The notes under the pieces were generated by a model that saw only the letters and a program-made list of their open reading frames with translations, was not told where the DNA came from and did not search any database. The position numbers and the translations under genes are program-made. DNA of 64,000 bases from Clostridium porci (GTDB lineage Bacteria; Bacillota; Clostridia; Lachnospirales; Lachnospiraceae). Shown in pieces: positions 43,928 to 53,841 of the stretch. The number at the start of each line of letters is the position of its first letter. Position 1 is the first letter of the stretch. The DNA is taken from the NCBI RefSeq assembly GCF_009696375.1, contig NZ_VUMD01000008.1:124001-188000 (forward strand), in the 5' to 3' direction.

Positions 43928-44344
43928 ATGAATGATAACGAATTGCTCCAGGAGGCCAAAAAGGCAAGGCTGAAGGCATACACCCCCTACTCCGAATTTC
44001 AGGTAGGAGCAGCTTTACTTGGAAAAAGCGGGACCGTTTACCATGGGTGTAATATTGAAAACGCGGCTTATACGCCTACCAACTGCGCAGAAAGAACCGC
44101 ATTTTTTAAGGCTGTGTCTGAGGGCGAAAGGGAATTTGAAAAAATTGCCATTGTGGGAGGAAAAGCCGGGGATTCCGGAGACGTCTTATGTGCGCCCTGC
44201 GGCGTGTGCAGGCAGGTAATGATGGAATTTTGTAATCCCGATACCTTCCGGATCATTCTGTCAGACGGCCCTGAAGCATGCAAGATCTTTACTCTGAAGG
44301 AACTGCTGCCCTGTGGTTTCGGACCAGCAAATTTAGATAACTGA
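43928..44344 (+). CDS. cdd: Cytidine deaminase
   Basis: This 138-residue zinc enzyme turns cytidine and deoxycytidine into uridine and deoxyuridine. The catalytic motifs are CAERTAFFKA (Cys ligand and Glu) and PCGVCRQ (two Cys ligands), as in the tetrameric type. It is the first gene of the nucleoside cluster, with GGGAGAGG before ATG. Confidence 0.96.
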   Translation: MNDNELLQEAKKARLKAYTPYSEFQVGAALLGKSGTVYHGCNIENAAYTPTNCAERTAFFKAVSEGEREFEKIAIVGGKAGDSGDVLCAPCGVCRQVMMEFCNPDTFRIILSDGPEACKIFTLKELLPCGFGPANLDN

Positions 44345-44362
44345 AAGGAAAGGAGGCACAGC

Positions 44363-45895
44363 ATGGACTATGTAATTGAGATGAACAATATCACAAAACG
44401 GTTTGGCAGCTTTAAAGCCAACGACAATGTGACGTTGAAGGTTAAAAAGGGCGAAATCCACGCGCTGCTGGGAGAAAACGGAGCCGGCAAATCCACCCTC
44501 ATGAGTGTTCTGTTCGGCCTGTATCAGCCGGAGGAGGGACAGATCAAAATCAATGGCAGGGAGGTTAAAATCAACAACCCCAATGACGCCAATGCACTTG
44601 GAATCGGAATGGTGCATCAGCATTTCAAGCTGGTACACAACTTTACCGTACTGGAAAGCATTGTATTGGGCAGAGAGACCACAAGGGGCTGCGTTCTTCA
44701 GATGGAGGACGCCAAAAAAAGGGTGATGGAGCTAAGCCAGCGATACAAATTTAAAATTAATCCGGACGCTTATATTTCGGATATTACAGTCGGAATGCAG
44801 CAAAAGGTAGAAATATTAAAAATGCTTTACTGCGATAATGACATCCTCATTTTCGACGAGCCTACCGCCGTACTTACTCCCCAGGAAATCACAGAGCTGA
44901 TAAAGGTTATGAAACAGCTTGTAGCAGAAGGGAAATCCATCATTTTTATAACACACAAGCTGAATGAAATCAAGGAAGCCGCCAACCGCTGCAGCGTACT
45001 CAGAAAGGGGAAATTCATAGGAACCGTAGAGGTTTCTGAAACCTCCAAAGAGGCCATGTCCGAGATGATGGTTGGAAGAAAGGTTAACTTTATCATTGAC
45101 AAAAAAGACCTTCGGCCAGGGAAACCTGTTCTGGAGGTTCAGGGCATGACCATCAAGGCAAAGCACGGAGGGAAGGAGGCTGTAAAAAACGTCTCCTTTC
45201 AGGTTCGCGCAGGGGAAATCCTTACAGTAGCCGGAATCGACGGCAATGGCCAGTCGGAGCTTGTATATGGAATAACAGGCATGACGCCCATTGACGGGGG
45301 AACTATCTTTTTGAATGGAAAGGACATTACGAAAGAGAGCATTCGCCAGAGATGCCTGGACGGCATGGCCCACATTCCTGAGGACAGGCATAAGGACGGG
45401 CTGGTTTTGGATTATACCCTTCAGGAGAATCTTATTTTACAAAGCTATTATACAGACCGGTTCCAAAGACATGGTTTTCTGAAATTTGACGCTATAAGAG
45501 CCTACGCGAAGGGGCTGATTCAACGGTTCGATATCCGATCCAGCCAGGAAGAAAAAAGCATCGTCAGAGGAATGTCAGGAGGAAATCAGCAAAAAGCAAT
45601 CATAGCCAGAGAGCTGGATCGCAATCCAGAGATCGTAATTGCCGTACAGCCCGTCCGCGGTCTGGATGTGGGTGCAATCGAATACATCCACAGGCAGCTG
45701 ATTGCGCAGAGAGATGCCGGAAAGGCAGTGCTTTTGGTATCCTTGGAGCTGGACGAGGTTATGAATGTAAGTGACAGGATTATCGTTATGTACGAAGGCG
45801 AAATCGTTGCGGATGTAAATCCCAAGGAAGTAACGGTAGAGGAGCTTGGATTGTACATGGCAGGAGCAAAAAGGAGTGTGCCCAATGAAGCGTAA
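44363..45895 (+). CDS. Nucleoside ABC transporter, ATP-binding protein (NupA/YufO type)
   Basis: This is a 510-residue protein with two ABC domains. The first has Walker A GENGAGKST and Walker B ILIFDEPTA; the second has the degenerate GIDGNGQSE and signature MSGGNQQK, as in RbsA/BmpC-type importers. With the two permeases and the BMP lipoprotein it would import nucleosides. The stop overlaps the next gene by 11 bases. Confidence 0.93.
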   Translation: MDYVIEMNNITKRFGSFKANDNVTLKVKKGEIHALLGENGAGKSTLMSVLFGLYQPEEGQIKINGREVKINNPNDANALGIGMVHQHFKLVHNFTVLESIVLGRETTRGCVLQMEDAKKRVMELSQRYKFKINPDAYISDITVGMQQKVEILKMLYCDNDILIFDEPTAVLTPQEITELIKVMKQLVAEGKSIIFITHKLNEIKEAANRCSVLRKGKFIGTVEVSETSKEAMSEMMVGRKVNFIIDKKDLRPGKPVLEVQGMTIKAKHGGKEAVKNVSFQVRAGEILTVAGIDGNGQSELVYGITGMTPIDGGTIFLNGKDITKESIRQRCLDGMAHIPEDRHKDGLVLDYTLQENLILQSYYTDRFQRHGFLKFDAIRAYAKGLIQRFDIRSSQEEKSIVRGMSGGNQQKAIIARELDRNPEIVIAVQPVRGLDVGAIEYIHRQLIAQRDAGKAVLLVSLELDEVMNVSDRIIVMYEGEIVADVNPKEVTVEELGLYMAGAKRSVPNEA

Positions 45896-47003
45896 AAAAT
45901 ACAGCATTTTTCAGGGAGAAGGAATGTTAAACTTTAGTTCCTCCATTCTCGCTATCATATGCGGGCTGGTTTTTGGATGGATCATTTTGCTGGTCAGCAA
46001 CCCAAGTCAGGCCATGGGAGGATTCATGATGATACTTCAGGGCTGCTTTACAGATGGGATTCAGGGAATCGGACAGATGCTTTACATAGCAACGCCGATT
46101 ATCATGACCGGTCTGTCTGTAGGCTTTGCCTTTAAAACCGGCCTGTTTAATATTGGCGCCTCAGGGCAATTTACAGCAGGGGCCTTTGCCGCTGTGTTCG
46201 TAGGAGTAAAGTTCACCTTTCTGCCGGAAGGCATCCACTGGATGGTGGCGCTGCTGGCAGCAATGGCCGCGGGAGCGCTGTGGGGGCTTGTGCCGGGTAT
46301 TTTGAAGGCATTTATGAATGTGAATGAAGTAATCGCTTCGATTATGATGAACTATATCGGAATGTATCTTGTGAACATGCTGATTCAAAAAACGGTTTAC
46401 AACCCAATCAAAAACCAGTCCCAGGCAGTAGCTGCCGGGGCCAACCTCCCCAAGGCGGGGCTGGATAGGATCTTTCCTCAAAGCAGCATTAACATTGGAA
46501 TCCTGATTGTTATTCTGGCCGTCATTATCATTTATATTATTTTAAATAAAACAACCTTTGGCTATGAATTAAAGGCCTGTGGGCAGAACCCCAACGCGAG
46601 TAAATATGCAGGCATCAATGCCAAACGAAACATTGTGCTTTCTATGGCAATCGCAGGCCTGCTGGCGGGACTTGGAGGCGCTCTTTTGTATCTGGCAAAC
46701 TCAGGAAAGTATCTTCAGGTTCTGGATATACTTTCCCCGGAAGGCTTTTCAGGAATTTCCGTTGCTCTTTTAGGACTTTCCAATCCCATCGGAATCCTGT
46801 TTGCCGGATTATTTATAGGCTATATTACCGTTGGCGGAAGCAATATGCAGCTATTTAACTTTGCGCCGGAAATCATTGATATGATTATTGCGGTCATTAT
46901 ATACTGCGGAGCCTTGTCCTTACTGTTTAAACATTTTATACACAGGCTTCAGGAGAGGGCAGCTATAAAACCAGGCGCTGTCAATAAGGAGGGGAACGAA
47001 TGA
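45885..47003 (+). CDS. Nucleoside ABC transporter permease (NupB/YufP type)
   Basis: This 372-residue BPD_transp_2 permease has about nine or ten membrane helices and the EAA-like loop YELKACGQNPNASKYAGI. The start is ATG 45885 after AAGGAG; the longer frame from 45846 would lie within the ATPase gene. It overlaps the next permease by 4 bases (ATGA). Confidence 0.93.
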   Translation: MKRKKYSIFQGEGMLNFSSSILAIICGLVFGWIILLVSNPSQAMGGFMMILQGCFTDGIQGIGQMLYIATPIIMTGLSVGFAFKTGLFNIGASGQFTAGAFAAVFVGVKFTFLPEGIHWMVALLAAMAAGALWGLVPGILKAFMNVNEVIASIMMNYIGMYLVNMLIQKTVYNPIKNQSQAVAAGANLPKAGLDRIFPQSSINIGILIVILAVIIIYIILNKTTFGYELKACGQNPNASKYAGINAKRNIVLSMAIAGLLAGLGGALLYLANSGKYLQVLDILSPEGFSGISVALLGLSNPIGILFAGLFIGYITVGGSNMQLFNFAPEIIDMIIAVIIYCGALSLLFKHFIHRLQERAAIKPGAVNKEGNE

Positions 47004-47953
47004 ATATCGTTTATTTTATTATGCAGCAAACCATGTATTTTGCAATCCCGCTTCTTATCGTAGCCATTGGAGGAATGTACGCAGAGCGAAGCGGTATTAT
47101 CAACATTGCTCTAGAGGGCATCATGGTAATGGGAGCCTTTGCCGGGATTTTATTTATCAATCAGTGCCAAAGCGTAATGAGTGGTCAGGATCTGTTGTTG
47201 CTTGCGGTTTTAATCGCAGGCGTAACCGGAGGAATCTTCTCCCTGCTCCATGCCTTCGCGTCCATTAACATGAAGGCCGATCAGACAATCAGCGGCACTG
47301 CCCTTAACCTGTTCGCGCCGGCATTTGCAATCTTCGCGGCCAGAATGATTCAGGGCATCCAGCAGATACAGTTTACAGATACCTTTCAGCTTAATAAGGT
47401 TCCTCTGCTGGGAGATATTCCTGTAATAGGACCCCTATTCTTTCAGAAAAGCTATATTACAACCTATATTGGGCTTCTGATTTTCGCAGTAGCCGCCTTT
47501 GTTATCAAGCGGACAAAGTTCGGTCTCAGGCTGCGGGCCTGCGGTGAGCATCCGGGCGCGGCAGACTCTGTAGGTGTTAATGTATATCGAATCCGCTATG
47601 CCGGCGTTATCATCTCAGGCATCCTGGCAGGAATCGGAGGGCTGGTATTCGTGGTTCCTACCTCAACGAACTTTAACGCAAGTGTGGCAGGTTACGGATT
47701 TCTGGCTATTGCGGTTCTGATATTCGGACAGTGGAGAAGCAACAAGATTTTTATGGCTGCCTTCTTTTTTGGAATCATGAAAACGCTGGCAAGCGCATAT
47801 TCCGCAATCCCCGTATTAAAGAGCCTGCCAATCCCCAATGAAGTTTATAAAATGATTCCTTATATCGCAACCCTGATTGTGCTTGCATTCGCATCTAAAC
47901 ATTCTCAGGCGCCAAGAGCAGAAGGAATCCCTTATGATAAGGGAAGCAGATAA
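47000..47953 (+). CDS. Nucleoside ABC transporter permease (NupC/YufQ type)
   Basis: This 317-residue second permease has the loop LRLRACGEHPGAADSVGVNV and IINIALEGIMVMGAFAG near the start, typical of the guanosine/nucleoside group. It is coupled to the preceding gene by an ATGA overlap. Confidence 0.93.
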   Translation: MNIVYFIMQQTMYFAIPLLIVAIGGMYAERSGIINIALEGIMVMGAFAGILFINQCQSVMSGQDLLLLAVLIAGVTGGIFSLLHAFASINMKADQTISGTALNLFAPAFAIFAARMIQGIQQIQFTDTFQLNKVPLLGDIPVIGPLFFQKSYITTYIGLLIFAVAAFVIKRTKFGLRLRACGEHPGAADSVGVNVYRIRYAGVIISGILAGIGGLVFVVPTSTNFNASVAGYGFLAIAVLIFGQWRSNKIFMAAFFFGIMKTLASAYSAIPVLKSLPIPNEVYKMIPYIATLIVLAFASKHSQAPRAEGIPYDKGSR

Positions 47954-47980
47954 CGTATGGTTTGAAAGGGAACAAAGATT

Positions 47981-49306
47981 ATGAGAATGTATGATTTAAT
48001 CATGAAAAAAAGAAACGGAGCGGCCCTTACCGCAGAGGAAATGCAGTATATGATAACAGAGTATGTAGCAGGCCGCATACCGGATTACCAGATGTCGGCA
48101 TTTTTGATGGCTGTGTACTTTAAGGGAATGTCAGAGGAAGAAACCCTTGCAATGACTCAGGCGGTAGCTCATTCCGGAGATATGGTGGATTTGTCTGGAA
48201 TCGAGGGAAGCAAGATCGACAAACACTCTACCGGAGGCGTGGGGGATAAAACGACCCTCATTATCGCCCCCATTGTGGCAGCCTGTGGAGCCAAGGTTGC
48301 TAAAATGTCCGGAAGGGGCCTAGGTCATACCGGAGGTACCGTAGACAAGCTGGAATCTATTCCGGGAATGCATACCTCCCTGGACGAGAAAAAATTTTTT
48401 GAAATAGTCAATCAAACGGGGTTATGCGTCATCGGACAATCCGGCAATCTGGCGCCGGCAGATAAAAAGCTGTATGCGCTTAGGGACGTGACCGCAACGG
48501 TTGACAGCATCCCTCTGATTGCGGTATCCATTATGAGCAAGAAACTGGCTGCCGGAAACGACGGCATCCTCCTGGATGTAAAAACCGGAAGCGGAGCCTT
48601 TATGAAAACAGTTGAGGACTCCATCGCCCTGGCAAAGGAAATGGTATCCATCGGAGAAAACGCCGGCAAAAAAACCGTGGCTCTGATTACGGATATGGAT
48701 ATTCCCCTTGGACATAATATTGGAAACAGTCTGGAAATTATCGAGGCAGTAGAAACCTTGAAAGGAAAGGGCCCTTCGGATCTGACAGAGGTTTGCCTGC
48801 AGCTTGCGGCCAATATGCTATTCCTTGCCCACAAGGGAAGCCTTAAGGAGTGCCGGAATATGGCACAGCACGCACTGGACAGCGGAAAGGCGCTGGAACG
48901 CCTGATTGCAATGGTAGAAGCTCAGGGCGGAGATGTATCTGTTATCAGAGATACTGGAAAATTTCCAAGGGCTCCCTTTGCTCATCCAGTCTTTGCGAAA
49001 AAAACCGGATACATCACAAGTATGAACGCGGAAAGCTGCGGCATTGCCTCAGCAATGCTGGGCGCTGGAAGAGAAACAAAGGAAAGTCAGCTTGATTATG
49101 CAGCAGGTATTATTATAAACAGCAAAACTGGCGATTATGTAAAGGAGGGCCAGATCATAGCCACCTTGCACGCATCCGATGAGAGCCTGTTTGCGGCAGC
49201 TGAAAAGAGGTATCTTGAGGCCATTCAGATAGGCGATGAAAAACCTGAGGAAAAGCCTCTGGTCTATGCCAGAGTTACAAAAGAGGATGTAGAAAAGCTA
49301 TTTTAA
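47981..49306 (+). CDS. pdp: Pyrimidine-nucleoside phosphorylase
   Basis: This 441-residue enzyme splits uridine, deoxyuridine and thymidine into base and (deoxy)ribose-1-phosphate. It has the signature KMSGRGLGHTGGTVDKLESI and the phosphate site KHSTGGVGDKT. AAAGGGAAC precedes ATG. It feeds deoxyribose-1-phosphate to the deoC branch. The related thymidine phosphorylase DeoA is similar in sequence; the Firmicutes context favours Pdp. Confidence 0.95.
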   Translation: MRMYDLIMKKRNGAALTAEEMQYMITEYVAGRIPDYQMSAFLMAVYFKGMSEEETLAMTQAVAHSGDMVDLSGIEGSKIDKHSTGGVGDKTTLIIAPIVAACGAKVAKMSGRGLGHTGGTVDKLESIPGMHTSLDEKKFFEIVNQTGLCVIGQSGNLAPADKKLYALRDVTATVDSIPLIAVSIMSKKLAAGNDGILLDVKTGSGAFMKTVEDSIALAKEMVSIGENAGKKTVALITDMDIPLGHNIGNSLEIIEAVETLKGKGPSDLTEVCLQLAANMLFLAHKGSLKECRNMAQHALDSGKALERLIAMVEAQGGDVSVIRDTGKFPRAPFAHPVFAKKTGYITSMNAESCGIASAMLGAGRETKESQLDYAAGIIINSKTGDYVKEGQIIATLHASDESLFAAAEKRYLEAIQIGDEKPEEKPLVYARVTKEDVEKLF

Positions 49307-49317
49307 AGGAGAAGTAT

Positions 49318-49983
49318 ATGAAAACGCAAGAAATCTTAAGCCATGTGGATCATACTCTGCTGAAGGCCTTTGCAACCTGGGAGGATATTCAAACCCTTTG
49401 TGAGGAAGCAATCAAATACCAAACAGCATCCGTATGTGTTCCACCCTGTTATATCAAACGAATTCATGATACCTATAAGGACAAAATCAACATCTGCACC
49501 GTTGTAGGCTTCCCCCTGGGATACAGCGCCACAAAAGCCAAGCTTGCGGAGGTCAGGCAGGCCCTGGAGGACGGCGTAAATGAGGTGGATATGGTCATCA
49601 ATATTACGGATGTGAAAAACGGGAATTATGATGGTGTGACAGAGGAAATCCGCGCCTTGAAACAAGCAGTTGGAGATCGGATTCTGAAGGTCATTATTGA
49701 GACATGCTATCTTACAAGGGATGAAAAGATCGCTATGTGCAGGGCTGTTACGGAGGGTAAGGCCGACTATATCAAGACCTCTACCGGCTTTGGAACCGGC
49801 GGAGCGTCCATGGAGGACGTGCTCCTCTTTAAGGAGCATATCGGCAATCAGGTAAAAATCAAAGCTGCCGGGGGTGTGAAAAGCGTAGAGGATATGGTGG
49901 CCTTTATAGAAGCTGGCTGCGACAGAATCGGAACCAGCTCTGCCATAGCGCTTATCAAAGGGCAGCTATCAGACAGCTATTAA
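49318..49983 (+). CDS. deoC: Deoxyribose-phosphate aldolase
   Basis: This 221-residue class I aldolase cleaves deoxyribose-5-phosphate to glyceraldehyde-3-phosphate and acetaldehyde. The Schiff-base lysine is in DYIKTSTGF; a second conserved lysine is in VKIKAAGGV. AAAGGAG lies before ATG. No deoB is seen nearby, so the mutase step is elsewhere. Confidence 0.97.
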   Translation: MKTQEILSHVDHTLLKAFATWEDIQTLCEEAIKYQTASVCVPPCYIKRIHDTYKDKINICTVVGFPLGYSATKAKLAEVRQALEDGVNEVDMVINITDVKNGNYDGVTEEIRALKQAVGDRILKVIIETCYLTRDEKIAMCRAVTEGKADYIKTSTGFGTGGASMEDVLLFKEHIGNQVKIKAAGGVKSVEDMVAFIEAGCDRIGTSSAIALIKGQLSDSY

Positions 49984-50025
49984 AAAGGCGCATATAAGCA
50001 GCCTTTAAATAAGGAGGATATTAAA

Positions 50026-51159
50026 ATGAAAAAGAAAATTATGAGTTTGTTTTTAGCAACGGCAATGGTGGTTTCAATGACTGCCTGCGTACAAAAGCCA
50101 GGGGCTGCTTCCAGCGGAGGGACTGCTTCCAGCGGAGAGTCTGCTGCGGCAGGAAACACAACGAGCGGCTACGAACTGGCTTTGATTACAGACGTAGGAA
50201 CCATTGATGACAAATCCTTTAATCAGGGCTCATGGGAGGGACTGGAAAAATACGCAAAGGACAACAACATCTCCCATAAATATTATAAGCCCACAGAAAA
50301 ATCAGATGAAGCCTGCTTAAATGCAATCGAGCTTGCAGTAAAGGGCGGCGCAAAAGTAATTGTAACCCCAGGCTTTTTGTTTGAGGTTCCAATCTATCAG
50401 GCGCAGGAAAAATATCCGGATGTCAAGTTCATTATTCTGGATGCGGCTCCAGTTGACCCGGAGGGAAATCAAGTTATTAAGGACAATGTCCTTTCTATCT
50501 TCTACGCAGAAGAGCAGGCAGGCTATCTTGCAGGCTACGCAGCAGTGGAGGAAGGCTACCGTCAGTTAGGCTTCATGGGAGGAATTGCGGTTCCTGCTGT
50601 AATCCGTTTTGGTTACGGCTATATCCAGGGTGCTGACGCTGCCGCAAAGGATCTGGGCCTCGCACCAGGAGATGTAACTGTAAAATATACCTATGTAGGC
50701 AACTTCGACGCTTCTCCGGAAAATAACGCAAAAGCTGCGGCCTGGTATAATGAAGGAACCGAGTGCATCTTCGCGTGTGGCGGCGGAGTTGGAAACTCAG
50801 TTATGAAGGCTGCTGAGACAGCTGGAAAGGTAGTAATCGGCGTAGATGTAGACCAGTCAGGTGAATCCGCAACCGTCATTACCTCTGCTATGAAGAATCT
50901 TGGAGGCTCTGTTTACTCCGCCCTTGATTCTTACTATAAGGGTACCTTTGAGGGAGGAAAATCGGTTACTCTGGATGCGTCCTCTGACGGAATCCAGCTG
51001 CCAATGGAAACCTCTAAATTTAAAACCTTTAATCAGGAACGCTATGATAAATTATATGAGGGCTTAAAAAATGGCGATATTAAAGTAACAAACGACACGG
51101 TAGGAGAAAATGCTACTGATGTTCCCACAGAAATTGTTACCGTTGATTTAATCAAATAA
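50026..51159 (+). CDS. BMP/NupN-family nucleoside-binding lipoprotein
   Basis: This 377-residue substrate-binding protein has a signal peptide and lipobox VSMTAC (Cys at about residue 21), then a Gly/Ser/Ala-rich linker. The PnrA/Med-type domain starts at about residue 45 (YELALITDVGTIDDKSFNQG). It would capture nucleosides for the transporter encoded upstream. AAGGAGG precedes ATG. A strong terminator follows. Confidence 0.94.
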   Translation: MKKKIMSLFLATAMVVSMTACVQKPGAASSGGTASSGESAAAGNTTSGYELALITDVGTIDDKSFNQGSWEGLEKYAKDNNISHKYYKPTEKSDEACLNAIELAVKGGAKVIVTPGFLFEVPIYQAQEKYPDVKFIILDAAPVDPEGNQVIKDNVLSIFYAEEQAGYLAGYAAVEEGYRQLGFMGGIAVPAVIRFGYGYIQGADAAAKDLGLAPGDVTVKYTYVGNFDASPENNAKAAAWYNEGTECIFACGGGVGNSVMKAAETAGKVVIGVDVDQSGESATVITSAMKNLGGSVYSALDSYYKGTFEGGKSVTLDASSDGIQLPMETSKFKTFNQERYDKLYEGLKNGDIKVTNDTVGENATDVPTEIVTVDLIK

Positions 51160-51182
51160 CACAGCAAATTTAAGGAAGGAGT

Positions 51183-51220
51183 CCCAGGCATTTTTTATGA
51201 CCCAACAGGAAATGCCTGGG
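51183..51220 (+). terminator. Terminator after the BMP lipoprotein gene
   Basis: The perfect 11-bp stem CCCAGGCATTT/AAATGCCTGGG is followed by TTTTCCTCTTT. It divides the cluster; add and the later genes need readthrough or another promoter. Confidence 0.85.
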
Positions 51221-51289
51221 TTTTCCTCTTTCCATCTAAAAGCGATACGTTTCATCTCTATTGTGTGAATGAAAAAGGAGACAGATACT

Positions 51290-52264
51290 ATGCTGAACAA
51301 TGAAATATTGCAGCTTCCCAAAATCGATCTTCATTGTCATCTGGACGGCTCCCTTCCATTAAAAAGTATATGTGAGCTTCTGAAAAGGGATGTTAAAGCC
51401 CATCAACTGCAGGCAGGTGAACACTGCGGAAATCTTGCGGAATATCTGGAAAAATTTGAGCTTCCCCTCAGCTGTATGCAGACGAAGGAAGGCATCAAAA
51501 AAGCCAGCAGGGATTTTCTGCTGGAGACGGCAAAGGAGCAGATCCGGTATATCGAAGTGCGCTTTGCCCCGCTGCTGTCCGTCAACGAAACCCTTAACTG
51601 CCGAGATGTGATAGAAGCAGCTTTAACCGGACTTAAGGAGGCCAAGGCAGCCTGCGGCGTCCACTATAACGTCATTGTCTGCGCCATGCGGCATCACACT
51701 CAAAAGCAGAATCTGGAAATGCTAAAAATCAGCAGAGAATTTTTAGGTTGCGGCGTATGCGCCGCAGATTTAGCCGGCAATGAAGCGGCCTTCCCTATGA
51801 AACATTACACCGAGCTTTTTGAACAGGCAAAACGGTGGGGTATGCCTTTTACCATCCACGCAGGAGAGTGCGGAAGCGTTGAAAACGTAATTACCGCAGT
51901 AGAATGTGGGGCGGCGCGTATCGGACATGGAATTGCATTAAGAGGAAACAGAGAAGCCATAGGGCTTTGCAGGGAGCGGGGGATTGGAATTGAGATGTGT
52001 CCAATCAGCAACATGCAGACGAAAGCCATAGATGATAAAACAAATTACCCGATCCGGGAATTTATGAACGCAGGCTTATGTGTTACAATTAATACGGATA
52101 ACCGGACGGTAAGCAACACAACCATTACAAAAGAGCTGGAATTTATACAAAGGAATTACGGGATTCAGGATGATGAGATAAGGCTTCTAATGAGAAATGC
52201 CGTTTCTGCAGCCTTCGCGGAGGATTCAGTGAAAGAAGAACTGTGGAAAGAACTGCAGAGGTAA
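51290..52264 (+). CDS. add: Adenosine deaminase
   Basis: This 324-residue zinc enzyme converts adenosine to inosine. It has the metal site HCHLDGS, the catalytic HAGE (TIHAGECGS) and the metal aspartate in ITINTDNR. The start is ATG 51290 with AAGGAG 9 bases upstream; the longer frame from 51269 includes this site. It is close to the regulator gene (4 bases). Confidence 0.93.
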   Translation: MLNNEILQLPKIDLHCHLDGSLPLKSICELLKRDVKAHQLQAGEHCGNLAEYLEKFELPLSCMQTKEGIKKASRDFLLETAKEQIRYIEVRFAPLLSVNETLNCRDVIEAALTGLKEAKAACGVHYNVIVCAMRHHTQKQNLEMLKISREFLGCGVCAADLAGNEAAFPMKHYTELFEQAKRWGMPFTIHAGECGSVENVITAVECGAARIGHGIALRGNREAIGLCRERGIGIEMCPISNMQTKAIDDKTNYPIREFMNAGLCVTINTDNRTVSNTTITKELEFIQRNYGIQDDEIRLLMRNAVSAAFAEDSVKEELWKELQR

Positions 52265-52268
52265 GATT

Positions 52269-52997
52269 ATGGAATGTAAATATTTACAGCAGGCATTACC
52301 TTTTTTGGCGGATATTGACAAGGACCGCAGAGAGCAGTTTGAACAGTATTTTGAAACAGCGCCTTTATGGCTGCTGGAATCCATTCAGATAGAACGTCTT
52401 GGAAAAGATGTGATATTTACCAGGGAAAATACGCCGGTAGATACTATATATTTTATAGGCAAAGGCAGAGTCAAAGCCATTGATTACCGTATCTATGGAA
52501 TCGCCTATGATTTTATGCGGTTCGACAAGGTTTATGCCCTGGGCGGTATGGAAATCATCATGGATTTAAAGGAATACTGCACCACACTGGCTACAATTAC
52601 CCCATGTACCATAGCGAAAATTCCGAAAGCAAAGTTTGATAAATGGGTAAAAACAGACATCAGGGCATTAAGAAACGAGGCAAAGCTGGTTGGTGAATAT
52701 CTTTTAGAGCAGAGCAGGCGAAGCAGGGCATATTTATTTCTTCAGGGGGCGGACAGGCTAGCCATGTTTTTTATTGAGGAATATGAAAAGTATGCAAAAA
52801 AGGAAGTTCTGACCATCAGAGAAACCAGACAGGAATTGTCTGACGCAACAGGGCTTTGTGTCAGAACCATCAACCGGGCTGTAAAAAAATTTGAGGAACA
52901 GGGAGATATCTCAAGACAGGGAAATAAGCTCTTAATTAGCTGGGAACAATATCAGAAATTAAAGGCTGTTGTTTCCTCCATTATAGGGCAAGCATAA
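52269..52997 (+). CDS. Crp/Fnr-family transcriptional regulator
   Basis: This 242-residue protein has an N-terminal cyclic-nucleotide-like beta-barrel (about 30 to 130; TPVDTIYFIGKGRVKAIDYR) and a C-terminal winged helix-turn-helix (LSDATGLCVRTINRAVKKFEE). The cysteine pattern of an Fnr iron-sulfur cluster is absent. Encoded between add and punA, it is the likely regulator of this nucleoside cluster, perhaps sensing a nucleoside or nucleotide; that is inference from position. Confidence 0.85.
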   Translation: MECKYLQQALPFLADIDKDRREQFEQYFETAPLWLLESIQIERLGKDVIFTRENTPVDTIYFIGKGRVKAIDYRIYGIAYDFMRFDKVYALGGMEIIMDLKEYCTTLATITPCTIAKIPKAKFDKWVKTDIRALRNEAKLVGEYLLEQSRRSRAYLFLQGADRLAMFFIEEYEKYAKKEVLTIRETRQELSDATGLCVRTINRAVKKFEEQGDISRQGNKLLISWEQYQKLKAVVSSIIGQA

Positions 52998-53016
52998 AAG
53001 GAGAAAAACTTAAATT

Positions 53017-53841
53017 ATGAACGTGCAATATCAAAAATTGGCCACATGCCTGGAAAGCGTAAGAAAAAAAATAAATTTTAAACCGGAAACTGCCTTGATA
53101 TTAGGCTCCGGGCTTGGAGATTATGCAGATGAAATCCAAATAGAACAGACCATTGCGTATACAGAAATTGAAGGATTTCCTGTTTCCACCGTAGCCGGAC
53201 ATAAGGGGAGATTTGTATTTGGATATATTCAAGGGGTTCCTGTGGTAATTATGCAGGGCCGGGTGCACTATTACGAAGGCTATCCCATGTCAGACGTGGT
53301 TCTTCCAACACGGCTTATGGGGATGCTTGGAGCAAAAAAGCTGATTCTGACCAATGCGGCAGGCGGACTGAATTATGAATTTCAGGCCGGAGATTTTATG
53401 ATGCTTACGGATCACATTGCCATAGGCGTTCCAAGTCCACTGATTGGGAGTAATTTAGATGAGCTGGGCCCAAGATTTCCCGACATGAGCCAGGTTTACA
53501 GCGAAGAGTTTAAAAAGGTCGTGAGAGATGCGGCACAGACAGTAGGAATCAGCCTGAAAGAGGGCGTGTATGTTCAACTTACCGGCCCGGCTTATGAAAC
53601 TCCGGCTGAGGTGCGTCTATGCAGAGCCCTGGGAGGAGATGCCGTTGGCATGAGTACTGCCTGCGAGGCAATCGCGGCAAGGCATATGGGGATTGAAATA
53701 TGCGGTATTTCCTGCATTACGAATATGGCAGCAGGAATGTCAAAGGGAACGCTGAATCATGGAGAAGTACAGGAAACGGCAGACCGGGTATCGAAACAGT
53801 TTAAAGAGCTGATAACAGAAATTGTACGAAAATCCCGGTAA
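53017..53841 (+). CDS. punA: Purine-nucleoside phosphorylase I
   Basis: This 274-residue trimeric-type enzyme splits guanosine and inosine to base and ribose-1-phosphate. It has the signature VVIMQGRVHYYEGYPMSDVV, and LTNAAGGLN and VGMSTACEAIAARHMG at the active site. AAAAGGAG lies before ATG. It completes the pathway from adenosine by way of Add. Confidence 0.96.
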   Translation: MNVQYQKLATCLESVRKKINFKPETALILGSGLGDYADEIQIEQTIAYTEIEGFPVSTVAGHKGRFVFGYIQGVPVVIMQGRVHYYEGYPMSDVVLPTRLMGMLGAKKLILTNAAGGLNYEFQAGDFMMLTDHIAIGVPSPLIGSNLDELGPRFPDMSQVYSEEFKKVVRDAAQTVGISLKEGVYVQLTGPAYETPAEVRLCRALGGDAVGMSTACEAIAARHMGIEICGISCITNMAAGMSKGTLNHGEVQETADRVSKQFKELITEIVRKSR

